Shown: positions 39,870 through 50,472, numbered from the stretch's first letter. The stretch is 64,000 bases of DNA from Syntrophobacterales bacterium (GCA_023512475.1 JAILZL010000002.1:62001-126000), one strand, 5' to 3'. The notes: generated by a model not told the origin, from the letters alone. Program-made: numbers and translations.

Positions 39870-41681
39870 ATGAGCCTCAAGACCGCACCATCGCCCCGGG
39901 GGGCCATCTCTCTGCCGGTGGTTCTCGGCCTCATCCTCACCGGCGCCCTGCTGTTTGGCGGGGTCCTGATCTATCTGCTCCACCAGCTCAATTTCAAGGT
40001 GGAAAAGGTGATCCGGGACCAGTTCAATCAGCAGCAGCTGGTGCTGGCCCGCAAGATCGCCGACAGCGTGGAGAACCACCTGGACTTCCTGGAGAGCAGC
40101 CTCCTCACCATGAGCCGGGGCCTGGAGGAGGAGCCGGGCTCGCCGGGCTTCTACCGTCATCTGACGACCCGGCTGGAGGACCTCACCCCCCTGGGGGTGC
40201 TGGATCTGGCCTGGTACGGGGCGGATGGGGTCCTGAAACACTCCTGGCGGGGAGCCCCGGAGCCGGAGGCGGGGGTGTGTCTGGAAGGGGCGACCCTGGC
40301 CTGGGCCCGGGAGCCCGGCCACCGGGGCCGGCTGCGGCTGGGAAAGACCCGGCCCGGCCCCTACCCCCCCTTCCGGGAGCGCCTGGTTCTGTCCCTGACA
40401 GCCCCCCTTTACCATCAGGATGATTTTCGGGGCGTTTTGGTCCTCCTGGCGGATCCGTTCTTCATCTGCAGCCAGGCCACCAAGGAGGTGCGCTCCGGCG
40501 CCACCGGCTACGCCTGGATCATCAATCAGGACGGCATCTTTCTGGCCCACTACGAAAGGGATTTTGTGGGGCAGGACGCCATTGCCGTGCGCCTGGCCCG
40601 CAATCCCCGCATCTCCTTCGCCGGCCTCCGGGAGATGCATGAGCGCATCTTCCGGGGCGAGGAAGGCACCACCGAGTACATTTCCGGCTGGCATCGCCAG
40701 GAGATCGGCCAGATCCTGAAACTGGCGGCCTTCACGCCCATCCGCTTTGACAAGGGCCTCATCCGCAGCGTCACCGACGCCGAGGATCCGGCGCACCAGC
40801 TCTGGGGGGTGGCGGTGGTGGCGCCGGTGGCCGAGGTTTCCGGCCACATCTGGGAGATCCTGTATCAGGAAATCGCCTTGGCCGCGGTGTTCTTCCTGCT
40901 CTTGCTGGTGGGCAGCGGCGTCCTTATCGGCATGGCTCTGTCCTATAACCGCTCCCTCAGCCGGGAAGTGGAGGAAAAGACCCGGGAACTGCGGGAGTCC
41001 CAGGAGCGCCTGCTGCGGTCCGAGCGCTTCGCGGCGGTGGGGGAGGCGGCTGCCTATGTCAGCCATGAAATCAAAAACCCTCTCATGGTCATCGGCGGCC
41101 TGGCCCACCAGGTGGCCCGACGCCTGGAGGGCCAGACCGAGCTCCAGGAAAAATTGCGCCTCATCCGGGAGGAGGTGCGGCGCCTGGAGGCCTTTCTGGG
41201 CGACCTCCGGGACTTCACCCGGCCGGCCCAGCCGGCATTCACCCCCGTCGACCTGAACCGGGTGATCCGGGAAGTGGAGCAGCTGCTGGAATCCGAGGCC
41301 AGGAAACGGGGGGTGGAAATCGTGGAGGATCTGGACAGCCGTCTGCCCTCCGTCCCGGCGGACCCCAACCAGATGAAACAGGTGCTCCTCAACCTGATGA
41401 AAAACGCCCTGGAGGCCATGGACGGCGGCGGCCGACTGCTGCTGAAAAGCGGCGCCGAAGAACGGGAGGTGTGGTTCTCGGTCACGGATACCGGCGTGGG
41501 CATGCCCCCGGAGGTCCAGGCCAAGATCTTCAATCCCTTCTTCACCACCAAAGACAAGGGCACCGGCCTGGGCCTGGCGGTGATTCACAAGATCATCACG
41601 GATCACCACGGCAGCATCCAGGTGGAAAGCATCCCCGAGCGCGGGTCCACCTTTGTGGTGAAACTTCCCAAAGAGCAATGA
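39870..41681 (+). CDS. Sensor histidine kinase with periplasmic (Cache-like) sensor region
   Basis: TM segments flanking the sensor; AYVSHEIKNPLMVIGGL H-box; MKQVLLNLMKNALEAMDGG; GVGMPPEVQAKIFNPFFTTKDKGTGLGLAV. Confidence 0.93.
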   Translation: MSLKTAPSPRGAISLPVVLGLILTGALLFGGVLIYLLHQLNFKVEKVIRDQFNQQQLVLARKIADSVENHLDFLESSLLTMSRGLEEEPGSPGFYRHLTTRLEDLTPLGVLDLAWYGADGVLKHSWRGAPEPEAGVCLEGATLAWAREPGHRGRLRLGKTRPGPYPPFRERLVLSLTAPLYHQDDFRGVLVLLADPFFICSQATKEVRSGATGYAWIINQDGIFLAHYERDFVGQDAIAVRLARNPRISFAGLREMHERIFRGEEGTTEYISGWHRQEIGQILKLAAFTPIRFDKGLIRSVTDAEDPAHQLWGVAVVAPVAEVSGHIWEILYQEIALAAVFFLLLLVGSGVLIGMALSYNRSLSREVEEKTRELRESQERLLRSERFAAVGEAAAYVSHEIKNPLMVIGGLAHQVARRLEGQTELQEKLRLIREEVRRLEAFLGDLRDFTRPAQPAFTPVDLNRVIREVEQLLESEARKRGVEIVEDLDSRLPSVPADPNQMKQVLLNLMKNALEAMDGGGRLLLKSGAEEREVWFSVTDTGVGMPPEVQAKIFNPFFTTKDKGTGLGLAVIHKIITDHHGSIQVESIPERGSTFVVKLPKEQ

Positions 41682-41703
41682 CGGCAGCTATGGGAGGGCA
41701 CAG

Positions 41704-43986
41704 GTGAGCGGGCCCCCGTCGCCCCAGAGAGGCCGCACGCCGGAGCGGCTGCAGGGCGCCCCCGACGGCCGGACCCCGGAGGAGCGCAAGCGTCGCCGGG
41801 AGCGGCTCCTCATCGCCCTCACCCTGTTCTTGGTGGTGACCCTCACCGGGGTGGAGATCTATCTGGTGCGCCAGCGGGGCCACCCCCTCTTCGGCAGCCT
41901 CCTGGCCTTCGGCCTCCTCAACCTCAACGCCATCCTCTTTCTGCTCCTCACTTTTCTCGTTTTTCGCCACCTCACCCGGCTTTTTCTGGAGCGACGGCAG
42001 CGGGTCTTCGGCTCCCGCCTGCGGGTGCGGCTGGTGTTGACCTTCATCACCCTGGCCCTCCTTCCCACCCTGTTCATGTTCTTCATCGCCTGGCAGCTCA
42101 TCTCCAGCCGGGTGGATCTGCACTGGGGCGGGCGCCTGGGGGAGGTCCTGGATCAAAACCTCCTTTTGTCCCAGGCCTTTACGGAGGAAGCGGGCGAGAA
42201 GCTCAAGGCGTTAAGCCGCCTCTTCGCCCGGGAGCTCCTCACCCCCGAGGGTCGCCTGCGGCCGGGCCCCCGGGAGCTGGAGGGGCTCCTGTCCGAGTGG
42301 CGGGCCACCTTCGGCTTGTGGGGCATTGCCCTGTTTCAGCCCGGCGGCGAGCTGCTGGCCGAGGCCCGGGACCCGGCGGCCGCGGCCGCGCCCCCCGTGG
42401 CCCTGCCGCCCACCGCCACCTTGGGGCGGAGCGAGGAACTCACCCTGACCCAGACGGTGCCCGGCGGGGGGCTGGTGAGCCTCCTCACCCCCCTGCCGGA
42501 TGCGGGCCCGCCGGTGGCCTATCTGGTGGTGCGGGACTATTACCCCCGGCTGTTCTGGGCCCGCCTCACCGGCACCGAGGCCAGCCTCCGGGATCTGAAA
42601 GCCGTGGAACTCCTCATCCGGCCGGTGCGTATCAGCCACTATCTGGCTTTGATCATCGTCACCCTGCTCACCCTCATGGCCGCCATCTGGGTGGCTTTCT
42701 ACCTGGCCCGGGAGATCACCACCCCCATCCAGCAGCTGGCCGAGGGCACCCACAAGATTGCCGGGGGCGATTTCACCTTTCATATCGACCTGGAGGGCAC
42801 CGACGAGATCGGCTTTCTGGTGCAGTCCTTCAACCGCATGACCCAGGAGCTGCACCAGAGCCGGGCCCAGCTGGCCCAGGCCTACGAGCAGCTCCGGGCC
42901 TCCCACGCCGAGCTGGCGGCCCGCAAGCGCCATATGGAAATCCTGCTGGAGAATGTGGCCGCCGGCGTGGTGGCGGTGGACGCTCAGGGGCGCATCACCA
43001 CCATCAATGAATCCGCCGCCCGGATGCTGGGGCTCCGGAGGGAGGAGGTGCTGGGCCGTCCGGCCCGGGATTTCGTCTCCCCGGAGCAGGCCGACCGGCT
43101 GGCCGAGGTGGTGGCCGAAGCCCGGCGGCACCCCCGGGGCATCGTGGAGCGCCCCTTCACCCTGACCCTGCCGGACCGCACCCTGTCTCTGCTCCTCAAG
43201 CCCACGGTGCTGAAGGACGAAAACGGCCAGGACCTGGGAGTGGTCATCGTCTTTGAGGACCTCACCGAGCTGGAACGGGCCCAGCGCCAGGCCGCCTGGC
43301 AGGAGGTGGCCCGGCGCATCGCCCATGAGATGAAAAACCCCCTCACCCCCATCAAGCTGGCGGCCCAGCGGCTGGCGCGGCGCTACGCCGGCAAACTGCC
43401 CGACGACGGTCAGGTCTTTGAGGAGTGCACCCGCATCATCAGCGACCAGGTGGATCACATCCGGGATCTGGTGAACGAGTTCTCCCGTTTCGCCCGCCTG
43501 CCGCAACTGCACCTGGCCCCCGCCGACCTCAATGAGCTCATCCGGGAGACCCTGAAGCTCTACCAGGGGGGGCGGCCCAACCTCCGGCTGAGCTTCACGC
43601 CGGCCCCGGACCTGCCGCCATTGCTGCTGGACCGGGAGCAGATGCAGCGGGTGCTCCTCAATCTGCTGGACAACGCCCTGGCCTCCCTTCGGGACGGAGG
43701 GGAGATCCGGCTGGCGGCCCGGCTCCTCCCGGAGCAGCAGCGGGTGGAGGTGGAGGTGGCGGATACCGGTCCCGGCATCCCGGACCGGGACAAAACCCGC
43801 ATCTTCGAGCCCTATTACTCCACCAAGCGGGGCGGCACCGGTCTGGGCCTGGCCATCGTGCACTCCATCGTGGCGGACCACGGCGGCCATATCCGGGTGG
43901 AGGACAATGAGCCCCAGGGCGCCCGCTTTATCTTCGACCTGCCCCTGAAATCCCCGAACCATGGCGACCATTCTCATCGTGGATGA
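41704..43986 (+). CDS. NtrY-like sensor histidine kinase (HAMP-PAS-HisKA-HATPase)
   Basis: HEMKNPLTPIKLAAQRLARRYAGKL, HAMP REITTPIQQLAEGTHKIAGGDF, PAS region, GPGIPDRDKTRIFEPYYSTKRGGTGLGLAIVHSI. Confidence 0.93.
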   Translation: MSGPPSPQRGRTPERLQGAPDGRTPEERKRRRERLLIALTLFLVVTLTGVEIYLVRQRGHPLFGSLLAFGLLNLNAILFLLLTFLVFRHLTRLFLERRQRVFGSRLRVRLVLTFITLALLPTLFMFFIAWQLISSRVDLHWGGRLGEVLDQNLLLSQAFTEEAGEKLKALSRLFARELLTPEGRLRPGPRELEGLLSEWRATFGLWGIALFQPGGELLAEARDPAAAAAPPVALPPTATLGRSEELTLTQTVPGGGLVSLLTPLPDAGPPVAYLVVRDYYPRLFWARLTGTEASLRDLKAVELLIRPVRISHYLALIIVTLLTLMAAIWVAFYLAREITTPIQQLAEGTHKIAGGDFTFHIDLEGTDEIGFLVQSFNRMTQELHQSRAQLAQAYEQLRASHAELAARKRHMEILLENVAAGVVAVDAQGRITTINESAARMLGLRREEVLGRPARDFVSPEQADRLAEVVAEARRHPRGIVERPFTLTLPDRTLSLLLKPTVLKDENGQDLGVVIVFEDLTELERAQRQAAWQEVARRIAHEMKNPLTPIKLAAQRLARRYAGKLPDDGQVFEECTRIISDQVDHIRDLVNEFSRFARLPQLHLAPADLNELIRETLKLYQGGRPNLRLSFTPAPDLPPLLLDREQMQRVLLNLLDNALASLRDGGEIRLAARLLPEQQRVEVEVADTGPGIPDRDKTRIFEPYYSTKRGGTGLGLAIVHSIVADHGGHIRVEDNEPQGARFIFDLPLKSPNHGDHSHRG

Positions 43987-45322
43987 CGAACCCCAGATCC
44001 TCTCCACCGTGGGGGGGATCCTGGCGGATGAGGGCTTCGAGGTCCTCACCGCGGCCGACGGCGAGGCCGCCCTGAAGCTGGTGCGGGAGGAGACCCCCGA
44101 CCTCATGCTCCTGGATATCTCCTTGCCGGGAAAAGATGGCCTGGAGGTCCTGGGGGAGGTGAAAAAGCAGGACCCCCTGCTGCCGGTGATCATGATTTCC
44201 GCCTACGGCTCGGTGGAAAACGCGGTCAAGGCCACCCGCCTGGGCGCCTATGACTTCATCGAGAAGCCGCCCCACGCCGACAAGATTCTCTTAAGCGTCC
44301 GCAACGCCCTGGAGCTGGCCCGGCTGGCGGAGGAGAACCGGCGGCTTCGGCAGCAGGCCACCCCGGCCCGGGAGATCATCGGCCACAGCCCCGCCATCCA
44401 GGCCCTGCGGGAGAAACTGCGCCTGGTGGCCCCCACCAACGCCAGCGTGCTCATCACCGGCGAAAACGGCACCGGCAAGGAGCTGGTGGCCCGGGCCCTG
44501 CATCAACTGAGCCGGCGGGCGCACCAGCCCTTTGTGGAGGTGAACTGCGCCGCCATCCCCGAGGACCTCATCGAAAGCGAACTCTTCGGGCACGAGAAAG
44601 GGGCCTTCACCGGGGCGGTGTCCCGGCGGCCGGGGAAGTTCGACCAGGCCCATGGCGGCACCCTGTTCCTGGACGAAATCGGCGACATGTCTCTCAAGAC
44701 CCAGGCCAAGATCCTGCGCATCCTGGAGGAGCAGCGCTTCGAGCGGGTGGGGGGCAGCCGCCCCATCCAGGTGGATGTGCGCATCGTGGCGGCCACCAAC
44801 AAAAATCTGGAGGAGGAGATCGCCCGGGGGAATTTCCGGGAGGACCTCTACCACCGCATCAATGTCATCCCCCTGCATGTGCCGCCCCTTCGGGAGCGCC
44901 CCGAGGACATTCCGCTGCTGGCGGCGCACTTCCTGGCGGAAGTGGCGGCAGAGAACCACGCGCCCCCCAAACGCCTCTCCCCCGGGGCTCTGGAGGCCCT
45001 GAAACACCGGCCGTGGCCCGGCAACGTCCGGGAGCTGAAAAACTTCCTCTGGCGCCTGGCCATTCTGGCGCCGGGGGAGGTGATTGAAGCCCGGGACCTC
45101 ACCCTGGCCCAGCCCCAGCCCCCTGCCGGAAGCGAAACCTCCCTGGAGGCCGCCCTCTTTCAGGAGACCTCCTTTCGGGAGGCCCGGGCCCGCTTCGAGC
45201 GGGAGTTTCTGCGCCGCAAGCTGGCGGAACACGGAGGCAATGTCAGCGCCACCGCCGAAGCCATCGGCCTGGAGCGCTCCCACCTGCACCGAAAACTCCG
45301 GGCCCTGGGCCTGGAAGGCTGA
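43961..45322 (+). CDS. Sigma54-dependent response regulator (NtrX/AtoC-like)
   Basis: Receiver ILIVDDEPQI...LMLLDISLPGKDG; ELFGHEKGAFTGAVSRRPGKFDQAHGGTLFLDEIGDMSL; C-terminal Fis-type HTH. Confidence 0.95.
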   Translation: MATILIVDDEPQILSTVGGILADEGFEVLTAADGEAALKLVREETPDLMLLDISLPGKDGLEVLGEVKKQDPLLPVIMISAYGSVENAVKATRLGAYDFIEKPPHADKILLSVRNALELARLAEENRRLRQQATPAREIIGHSPAIQALREKLRLVAPTNASVLITGENGTGKELVARALHQLSRRAHQPFVEVNCAAIPEDLIESELFGHEKGAFTGAVSRRPGKFDQAHGGTLFLDEIGDMSLKTQAKILRILEEQRFERVGGSRPIQVDVRIVAATNKNLEEEIARGNFREDLYHRINVIPLHVPPLRERPEDIPLLAAHFLAEVAAENHAPPKRLSPGALEALKHRPWPGNVRELKNFLWRLAILAPGEVIEARDLTLAQPQPPAGSETSLEAALFQETSFREARARFEREFLRRKLAEHGGNVSATAEAIGLERSHLHRKLRALGLEG

Positions 45323-45409
45323 AAAAGACCCCTTCTTCCCCCTTGTCCCCGCATTTTTCCCAGGTCGCTCTTCGCCTCAGGAATTTTCTGAAAAATCTGG
45401 TCAAAAATA

Positions 45410-45439
45410 TTGGCCAGGAGTTTATTTCTTTTTTATAAT
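45410..45439 (+). promoter_or_regulatory. Sigma70-type promoter TTGGCC-N18-TATAAT in an AT-rich pocket
   Basis: Perfect -10, 4/6 -35 hexamer; upstream of the 45520 ORF. Confidence 0.5.
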
Positions 45440-45519
45440 GCAGGAAATTATCTGATTGTCTGCTCAGGATTTTCCTGAGAAGCAGGTCATACTCCCACAC
45501 CGGAGAGGCGGGTTTCACC

Positions 45520-46299
45520 ATGGACCGGGATACACGACTGGCAGCGGTGAAGGCACTCACCCGCAGGGCGCTGAAAGAGCTGGCTCCCCCGGAGGAATCC
45601 ATTCATTTCGACGGCCGCTTCGGCCGCTTCGCCCAAATCGCCGGGCTGCCCCAGGCGGAGGAGCGGCTGGCCTTCTTCCGCTCCCGGGAACAGGGTCTGG
45701 ACCTAACCCTGGTGGCCGGCATGTTCTTCCAGGTGCTCCTGGAATCGGAGCAGCTCCCCGCCAGCCCCGGGGAACGGGCGGCCTATGTGCGCCGCCAGGC
45801 CAAAAACTACCTCATCACCCGGCTGGCCGGGGAGGTGCCTCTGTCCCGCTTCTTCCGCCTCCTGGAGCTCATCGATTCCCAGGTGCGGCATTATTTCGAC
45901 CACCTCCGGGACGGCTGGCTGCGACCGGGGGGCACGGACGCCCCGGAGCCCACCCCGCCGGCCTCCAGAAGCCGCATCAAGGTCCGGGAACTGCAGGAAG
46001 CCTTGGCCCGCATTCCCCTCCAGCCCAAGGGCCGCCGTAAGTTCACCCAGGACAGCCTGATGGCCTTCCTGGAGAGCAGCCAGGGCGGCTGGTTCAAGCT
46101 GCTGGATTTCGAAACCCACTTCCAGGTGAACAAAAAGACCGCCTGGGCCTACCTCCACCAGCTCCTCGAGGAGGGCATCCTCGAGCACAACGGCGAAAAG
46201 GCCAACAAGGTGCGCTACACCCTGGCCCGGCGCTTCCGGGAAGGGGAGCCGCCGCCGGAGCCCGCCGTCCGGCCCCGGCCGTTGCCCCTGGCTTTCTGA
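45520..46299 (+). CDS. Hypothetical protein with probable C-terminal winged-helix-like region
   Basis: SLMAFLESSQGGWFKLLDFETHFQVNKKTAWAYLHQLLEEGILEHNGEKANKVRYTLA; promoter and RBS-like upstream; no family recognised. Confidence 0.75.
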   Translation: MDRDTRLAAVKALTRRALKELAPPEESIHFDGRFGRFAQIAGLPQAEERLAFFRSREQGLDLTLVAGMFFQVLLESEQLPASPGERAAYVRRQAKNYLITRLAGEVPLSRFFRLLELIDSQVRHYFDHLRDGWLRPGGTDAPEPTPPASRSRIKVRELQEALARIPLQPKGRRKFTQDSLMAFLESSQGGWFKLLDFETHFQVNKKTAWAYLHQLLEEGILEHNGEKANKVRYTLARRFREGEPPPEPAVRPRPLPLAF

Positions 46300-46356
46300 G
46301 TCGGCCGCCGGACCGTCGGGGACCCATAAGGCGCCTGCGGACCGGAAACAGGCGGT

Positions 46357-46495
46357 GGAAAAACCCTCTTTACCTGATTTGGGTGGGCTGAGGCTGGCCG
46401 ATTTGGCCAGTCTGGCGAAGCCAAATCCCTCCCATTATGGGGTGGGGGAGGGGTAGAGTCTGTAACCCCTGGCCCTTTTCCCGAATTACCTTGTT
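46357..46495 (+). repeat. Dispersed structured intergenic repeat, copy 1
   Basis: GGAAAAACCCTCTTT...GGTGGGCTGAGGCTGGCCGATTTGGCCAGTCTGGCGAAGCCAAATCCCTCCCATTATGGGGTGGGGGAGGGG...CCCCTGGCCC; matches copies at 50473-50600 (reverse) and 61154-61310. Confidence 0.8.
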
Positions 46496-47248
46496 TCCAT
46501 GACCTGCTCAGGGGTCGCCCGACCGGAGGCGCCAAGGTATGGGCCTCCTCAGGGACAGGGGCCACGGGAGCCCTGAGGACGACGGGGACGGGGCCTCCCT
46601 CCCCCGGCAGGGCCGCATGAGGTCCCGGGGCGCCATACCCTCGCCGCCGGTTCCGCCTCCCTACGAGTGGCAAAATTTTCCCGGGCAGGATATATTGACA
46701 GACAGCAGGGGAGAGACTTCCGGGGGAGGCCCCCTTGCCCCTCTGCCAGGACGTTTCCCGCCCCCGGACCTTGGGGCCGATGCAGGCGGGCGTCGCGAAG
46801 GATCGGCCACGGAGGGCCGGGGAGGCGCCGGTGAAGGCCCGGTTGCCTTGCCAGGGGCCGGCCAGGGAGGGGAAAGGGGCAGCGGGAAAGCAGAGCCGTT
46901 GCGCCCCCTGTCCGTGCCGATATGAGTCCTGAGACGGGAGCCCCCGTGAGGACGGAAAAAGAGCCAGGGGGGAGCGGCCCGTCGCCCCGCTCCCTTACCA
47001 CCTTTCCCGCTTCCGGATCGAGGGTGAGGGGAGGGGGTCAGGGAGAGGCGGCAGGAGCCCCCGCTCCCTGGCCCTGGCTGACGGACACGGTTTGCCGCAG
47101 TCTCACCTTACCGGATATTCCTGAGGAAGGCGCCGGGGGCGGCTGGGCGCCTTCTCTGGCGCGGCCGGAGTACACCCCCGCCGCCGGGAGAGAGGACATC
47201 GGCGCCGCCGGGGAGGGCAGAGCCCTCCGGTGCGCAAGGAAGTGACTG

Positions 47249-47494
47249 ATGGCCAAAGAGAAGGGAAAAAATCACCGGGGGCAGAAACTGGAGATCCGGG
47301 TCATCCCGCCCAAATATCTGCATCTGCCGCTGGTGGAGATCGCCCGCCTCATGGGGGAGGGGCCGCTTTTGTGGCCCGGGGGGGCCGGCCGGGCCCAGGG
47401 GGTGAAATTTGTCCCCTGCGAGCTCAAAAAGAAACGGGGCCGCAAACCCAAGAATGACAAAACGCCCGCCAACGGCCAGGGGAAGGGCCTCTGA
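47249..47494 (+). CDS. Hypothetical small basic protein (81 aa) upstream of uvrA
   Basis: ORF with RBS-like AAGGAAG; basic KKKRGRKPKNDK tail. Confidence 0.55.
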   Translation: MAKEKGKNHRGQKLEIRVIPPKYLHLPLVEIARLMGEGPLLWPGGAGRAQGVKFVPCELKKKRGRKPKNDKTPANGQGKGL

Positions 47495-47542
47495 CGGCCG
47501 CCATCCCGCCGACGCATCCTGCTGACCCGTCACCCGCGACCC

Positions 47543-50383
47543 ATGCCCAGCGACCAGATCATCATCCGGGGCGCCCGGGAACACAATCTCAAGAACCTGG
47601 ACCTGGAGCTCCCCCGGCAGAAATTCATCGTCATTACCGGCGTGTCCGGCTCCGGCAAGTCCACCCTGGCCTTCGACATCCTGTATGCCGAGGGTCAGCG
47701 GCGTTATGTGGAAAGCCTGTCGGCCTATGCCCGCCAGTTTCTGGAGCTGATGGACAAGCCGGACGTGGAGTACATCGAGGGGCTCTCCCCGGCCATCGCC
47801 ATCGAGCAGCGCAGCGCCTCCCGCAATCCCCGCTCCACCGTGGCCACCGCTACCGAGATCTACGACTATCTCCGGGTGCTCTTCGCCCGGGTGGGCACCC
47901 CTTACTGTCCGAAATGCGGCGTCCCCATCGCCTCTCTGTCGGTCCCCCAGATGGTGGACCGCATCCTGGAGCTCCCCGCCGGCACCCGTTTCACCGTCCT
48001 GGCCCCGGTGGTGGTGAATCGCAAGGGCGAGCACCGGGCGTTGCTCGAGCGCCTGGCCCGGGAGGGCTTCGCCCGCATCCGCCTCAACGGCGAGCTCCTG
48101 GAGCTGGAGGAGCTCCCTCCCCTGGACAAGAACAAGCGCCACACCATCGAGGCGGTGGTGGACCGCCTGGTGGTGACGGACGACCTGGCTCCCCGCCTCA
48201 CCGACTCCCTGGAGCTGGCCCTGAAGCTGGCCGACGGTACGGTGCGCATCGCCGTCCAGGGCGGGGAGGAGTTCATCTTCAGCGAGAAATTCGCCTGCGA
48301 CCTCTGCGGCCTCAGCCTGCCGGAGATCACCCCCCAGCTCTTCTCCTTCAACAGCCCCCAGGGCGCCTGCCCCGCCTGCTCCGGGCTGGGGAGCCGCCTG
48401 GTGGTGGACCCGGACCTGGTGGTGCCCAACCCGGATCTCTCCCTTAGGGAAGGGGCCATCCGCCCCTGGGCCCGGCAATACACCGCCCGCCACCAGGAAC
48501 TCCTGGAAGCCCTGGAGAAGCATTACGGCTTCTCCAGCCGCACCCCCTTCCGGCTGCTGGATGAGGAGGTGCGCCGGGCGCTCCTCTATGGCTCCCAGGG
48601 CGCCGCCATCGACTTTTTCACCGAGCACGGCCACCGGCGCCATTTCCTGCCCCGGCCCTTCCCCGGGGTCATCCCCTGGCTGGAGGAGCGCTACCGGGAA
48701 ACGGATTCCTCCTATATCCGGGAGGAGATCGAGCAATACATGACCCTGCAGCCCTGCCCCACCTGCCAGGGGGCGCGCCTGAGGCCCGAAGCCCTGGCAG
48801 TGAAGCTGGGGGGCTTGAATATCAGCGAGGTGACCGGCTTCAGTGTGGCCCAGGCCCTGAGCTGGTTTCGGGAGCTCCGGCTCAGCCCCCGCCAGACGGA
48901 GATCGCCCGCCGGGTCCTGAAGGAGATCACCGAGCGGCTGGGGTTCCTCCTGGAGGTGGGGCTGGATTACCTCACCCTGAACCGGGCCACCGCCACCCTG
49001 GCCGGCGGCGAGGCCCAGCGCATCCGGCTGGCCACCCAGATCGGCTCCAAGCTCTCCGGAGTGCTCTACATCCTGGATGAGCCCAGCATCGGCCTGCACC
49101 CCCGGGACACCGCCCGGCTCCTCAGGACCCTGAAGGTCCTCCGGGACCTGGGGAACACCGTCATCGTGGTGGAACATGACCCGGAGACCATCCGCCAGGC
49201 GGATTTTGTGGTGGACATGGGCCCCGGGGCCGGCCGCCACGGCGGTGAGGCCGTCTTCACCGGGCCCCCCTCCCGCCTCCTGAGGGCGGAGACCCTAACC
49301 GGCCTCTACCTCTGCGGCCGCCGGGAGATCGCAGTGCCCGCCGCCCGCCGCACCCCCTCGGGCTGGCTGGAGCTCAGCGGCGCCCGGGGCCACAACCTCA
49401 AGGATGTCACCGTGCGCGTGCCCTTGGGGGTGCTCACCTGTATCACCGGAGTGTCCGGGTCCGGCAAGAGCACCCTGGTGATGGACACCCTCTACCCGGC
49501 CTTGCGCCAGAAGCTCTACCGGGCCCGGGTGCCGGCGGCGCCCTACGGGGAGCTGACGGGGAGCGAGCAGTTGGACAAGGTCATTCACATCGACCAAAGC
49601 CCCATCGGCCGCACGCCCCGCTCCAACCCGGCCACCTATTCCGGCGTCTTCACCCTCATCCGGGAGCTCTTCTCTCAGGTGCCCGAAGCGCGCCTGCGGG
49701 GCTACAAGCCGGGGCGTTTCAGCTTCAATGTCAAGGGCGGCCGCTGCGAGGCCTGCCGGGGCGAGGGGATCAACAAGATTGAGATGCACTTCCTGCCGGA
49801 TGTGTATGTGAAGTGCGACGTCTGCCACGGCCTGCGCTACAATCCCAGCACCCTGGAGATCCGGTACAAGGGCCTCAACATCGCTGAGGTCCTGGAGCTC
49901 ACCGTGGATCAGGCCCTGGAGGTCTTCGGGGCGGTGCCGGCCCTGAGGGACCGCCTCCGCACCCTGGCGGACGTGGGGCTGGGCTATGTGCAGCTGGGGC
50001 AGTCCGCCACCACCCTGTCCGGCGGCGAGGCCCAGCGCCTGAAGCTCTCCCGGGAGCTGGCCCGCCGGGCCACCGGTCGCACCCTCTACATCCTGGATGA
50101 GCCCACCACCGGGCTGCACCTGGCGGACATCGACAAGCTCCTCCAGGTCCTCAACCGCCTGGTGGACGCCGGCAACACCGTCATCGTCATCGAGCACCAC
50201 CTGGACGTCATCAAGACCGCGGATTATCTCATCGATCTGGGGCCCGAAGGCGGGGACGCCGGCGGCCGGGTGGTGGCCGCCGGGCCGCCGGAGCTGGTGG
50301 CCGAGGTGCCGGAATCCCATACCGGCCGCTTTCTCAAGCCCCTCCTGCCCTTGTCCCCCCGCCGGCGGGCCGCGGCCTCCTGA
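47543..50383 (+). CDS. uvrA: Excinuclease ABC subunit A
   Basis: [62 protein letters not shown]; zinc motifs; [18 protein letters not shown]. Confidence 0.98.
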   Translation: MPSDQIIIRGAREHNLKNLDLELPRQKFIVITGVSGSGKSTLAFDILYAEGQRRYVESLSAYARQFLELMDKPDVEYIEGLSPAIAIEQRSASRNPRSTVATATEIYDYLRVLFARVGTPYCPKCGVPIASLSVPQMVDRILELPAGTRFTVLAPVVVNRKGEHRALLERLAREGFARIRLNGELLELEELPPLDKNKRHTIEAVVDRLVVTDDLAPRLTDSLELALKLADGTVRIAVQGGEEFIFSEKFACDLCGLSLPEITPQLFSFNSPQGACPACSGLGSRLVVDPDLVVPNPDLSLREGAIRPWARQYTARHQELLEALEKHYGFSSRTPFRLLDEEVRRALLYGSQGAAIDFFTEHGHRRHFLPRPFPGVIPWLEERYRETDSSYIREEIEQYMTLQPCPTCQGARLRPEALAVKLGGLNISEVTGFSVAQALSWFRELRLSPRQTEIARRVLKEITERLGFLLEVGLDYLTLNRATATLAGGEAQRIRLATQIGSKLSGVLYILDEPSIGLHPRDTARLLRTLKVLRDLGNTVIVVEHDPETIRQADFVVDMGPGAGRHGGEAVFTGPPSRLLRAETLTGLYLCGRREIAVPAARRTPSGWLELSGARGHNLKDVTVRVPLGVLTCITGVSGSGKSTLVMDTLYPALRQKLYRARVPAAPYGELTGSEQLDKVIHIDQSPIGRTPRSNPATYSGVFTLIRELFSQVPEARLRGYKPGRFSFNVKGGRCEACRGEGINKIEMHFLPDVYVKCDVCHGLRYNPSTLEIRYKGLNIAEVLELTVDQALEVFGAVPALRDRLRTLADVGLGYVQLGQSATTLSGGEAQRLKLSRELARRATGRTLYILDEPTTGLHLADIDKLLQVLNRLVDAGNTVIVIEHHLDVIKTADYLIDLGPEGGDAGGRVVAAGPPELVAEVPESHTGRFLKPLLPLSPRRRAAAS

Positions 50384-50472
50384 GGCGGCGCCCCAGAGGC
50401 ACCCCCCAAGCCCCGAAGCGCAGTCGGGCTCTCCTCCCCGGCCCGGGAGGGGGGACCTGCCAGGTTGCTGAA

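Noticed and set aside
39687-41678. 663-aa minus-strand ORF opposite the Cache histidine kinase
   Set aside because: Antisense shadow ORF; sense strand has intact H, N and G boxes.
42211-44193. 660-aa minus-strand ORF opposite the NtrY-like kinase
   Set aside because: Antisense shadow ORF; repetitive composition.
45410-45426. TTGGCCAGGAGTTTAT as a sigma54 promoter
   Set aside because: Lacks the GC of the -12 element at required spacing; reads better as a sigma70 -35 with TATAAT downstream.
47108-49240. 710-aa minus-strand ORF opposite uvrA
   Set aside because: Antisense shadow of uvrA; His/Gly/Gln/Pro-rich translation with no recognisable motif.
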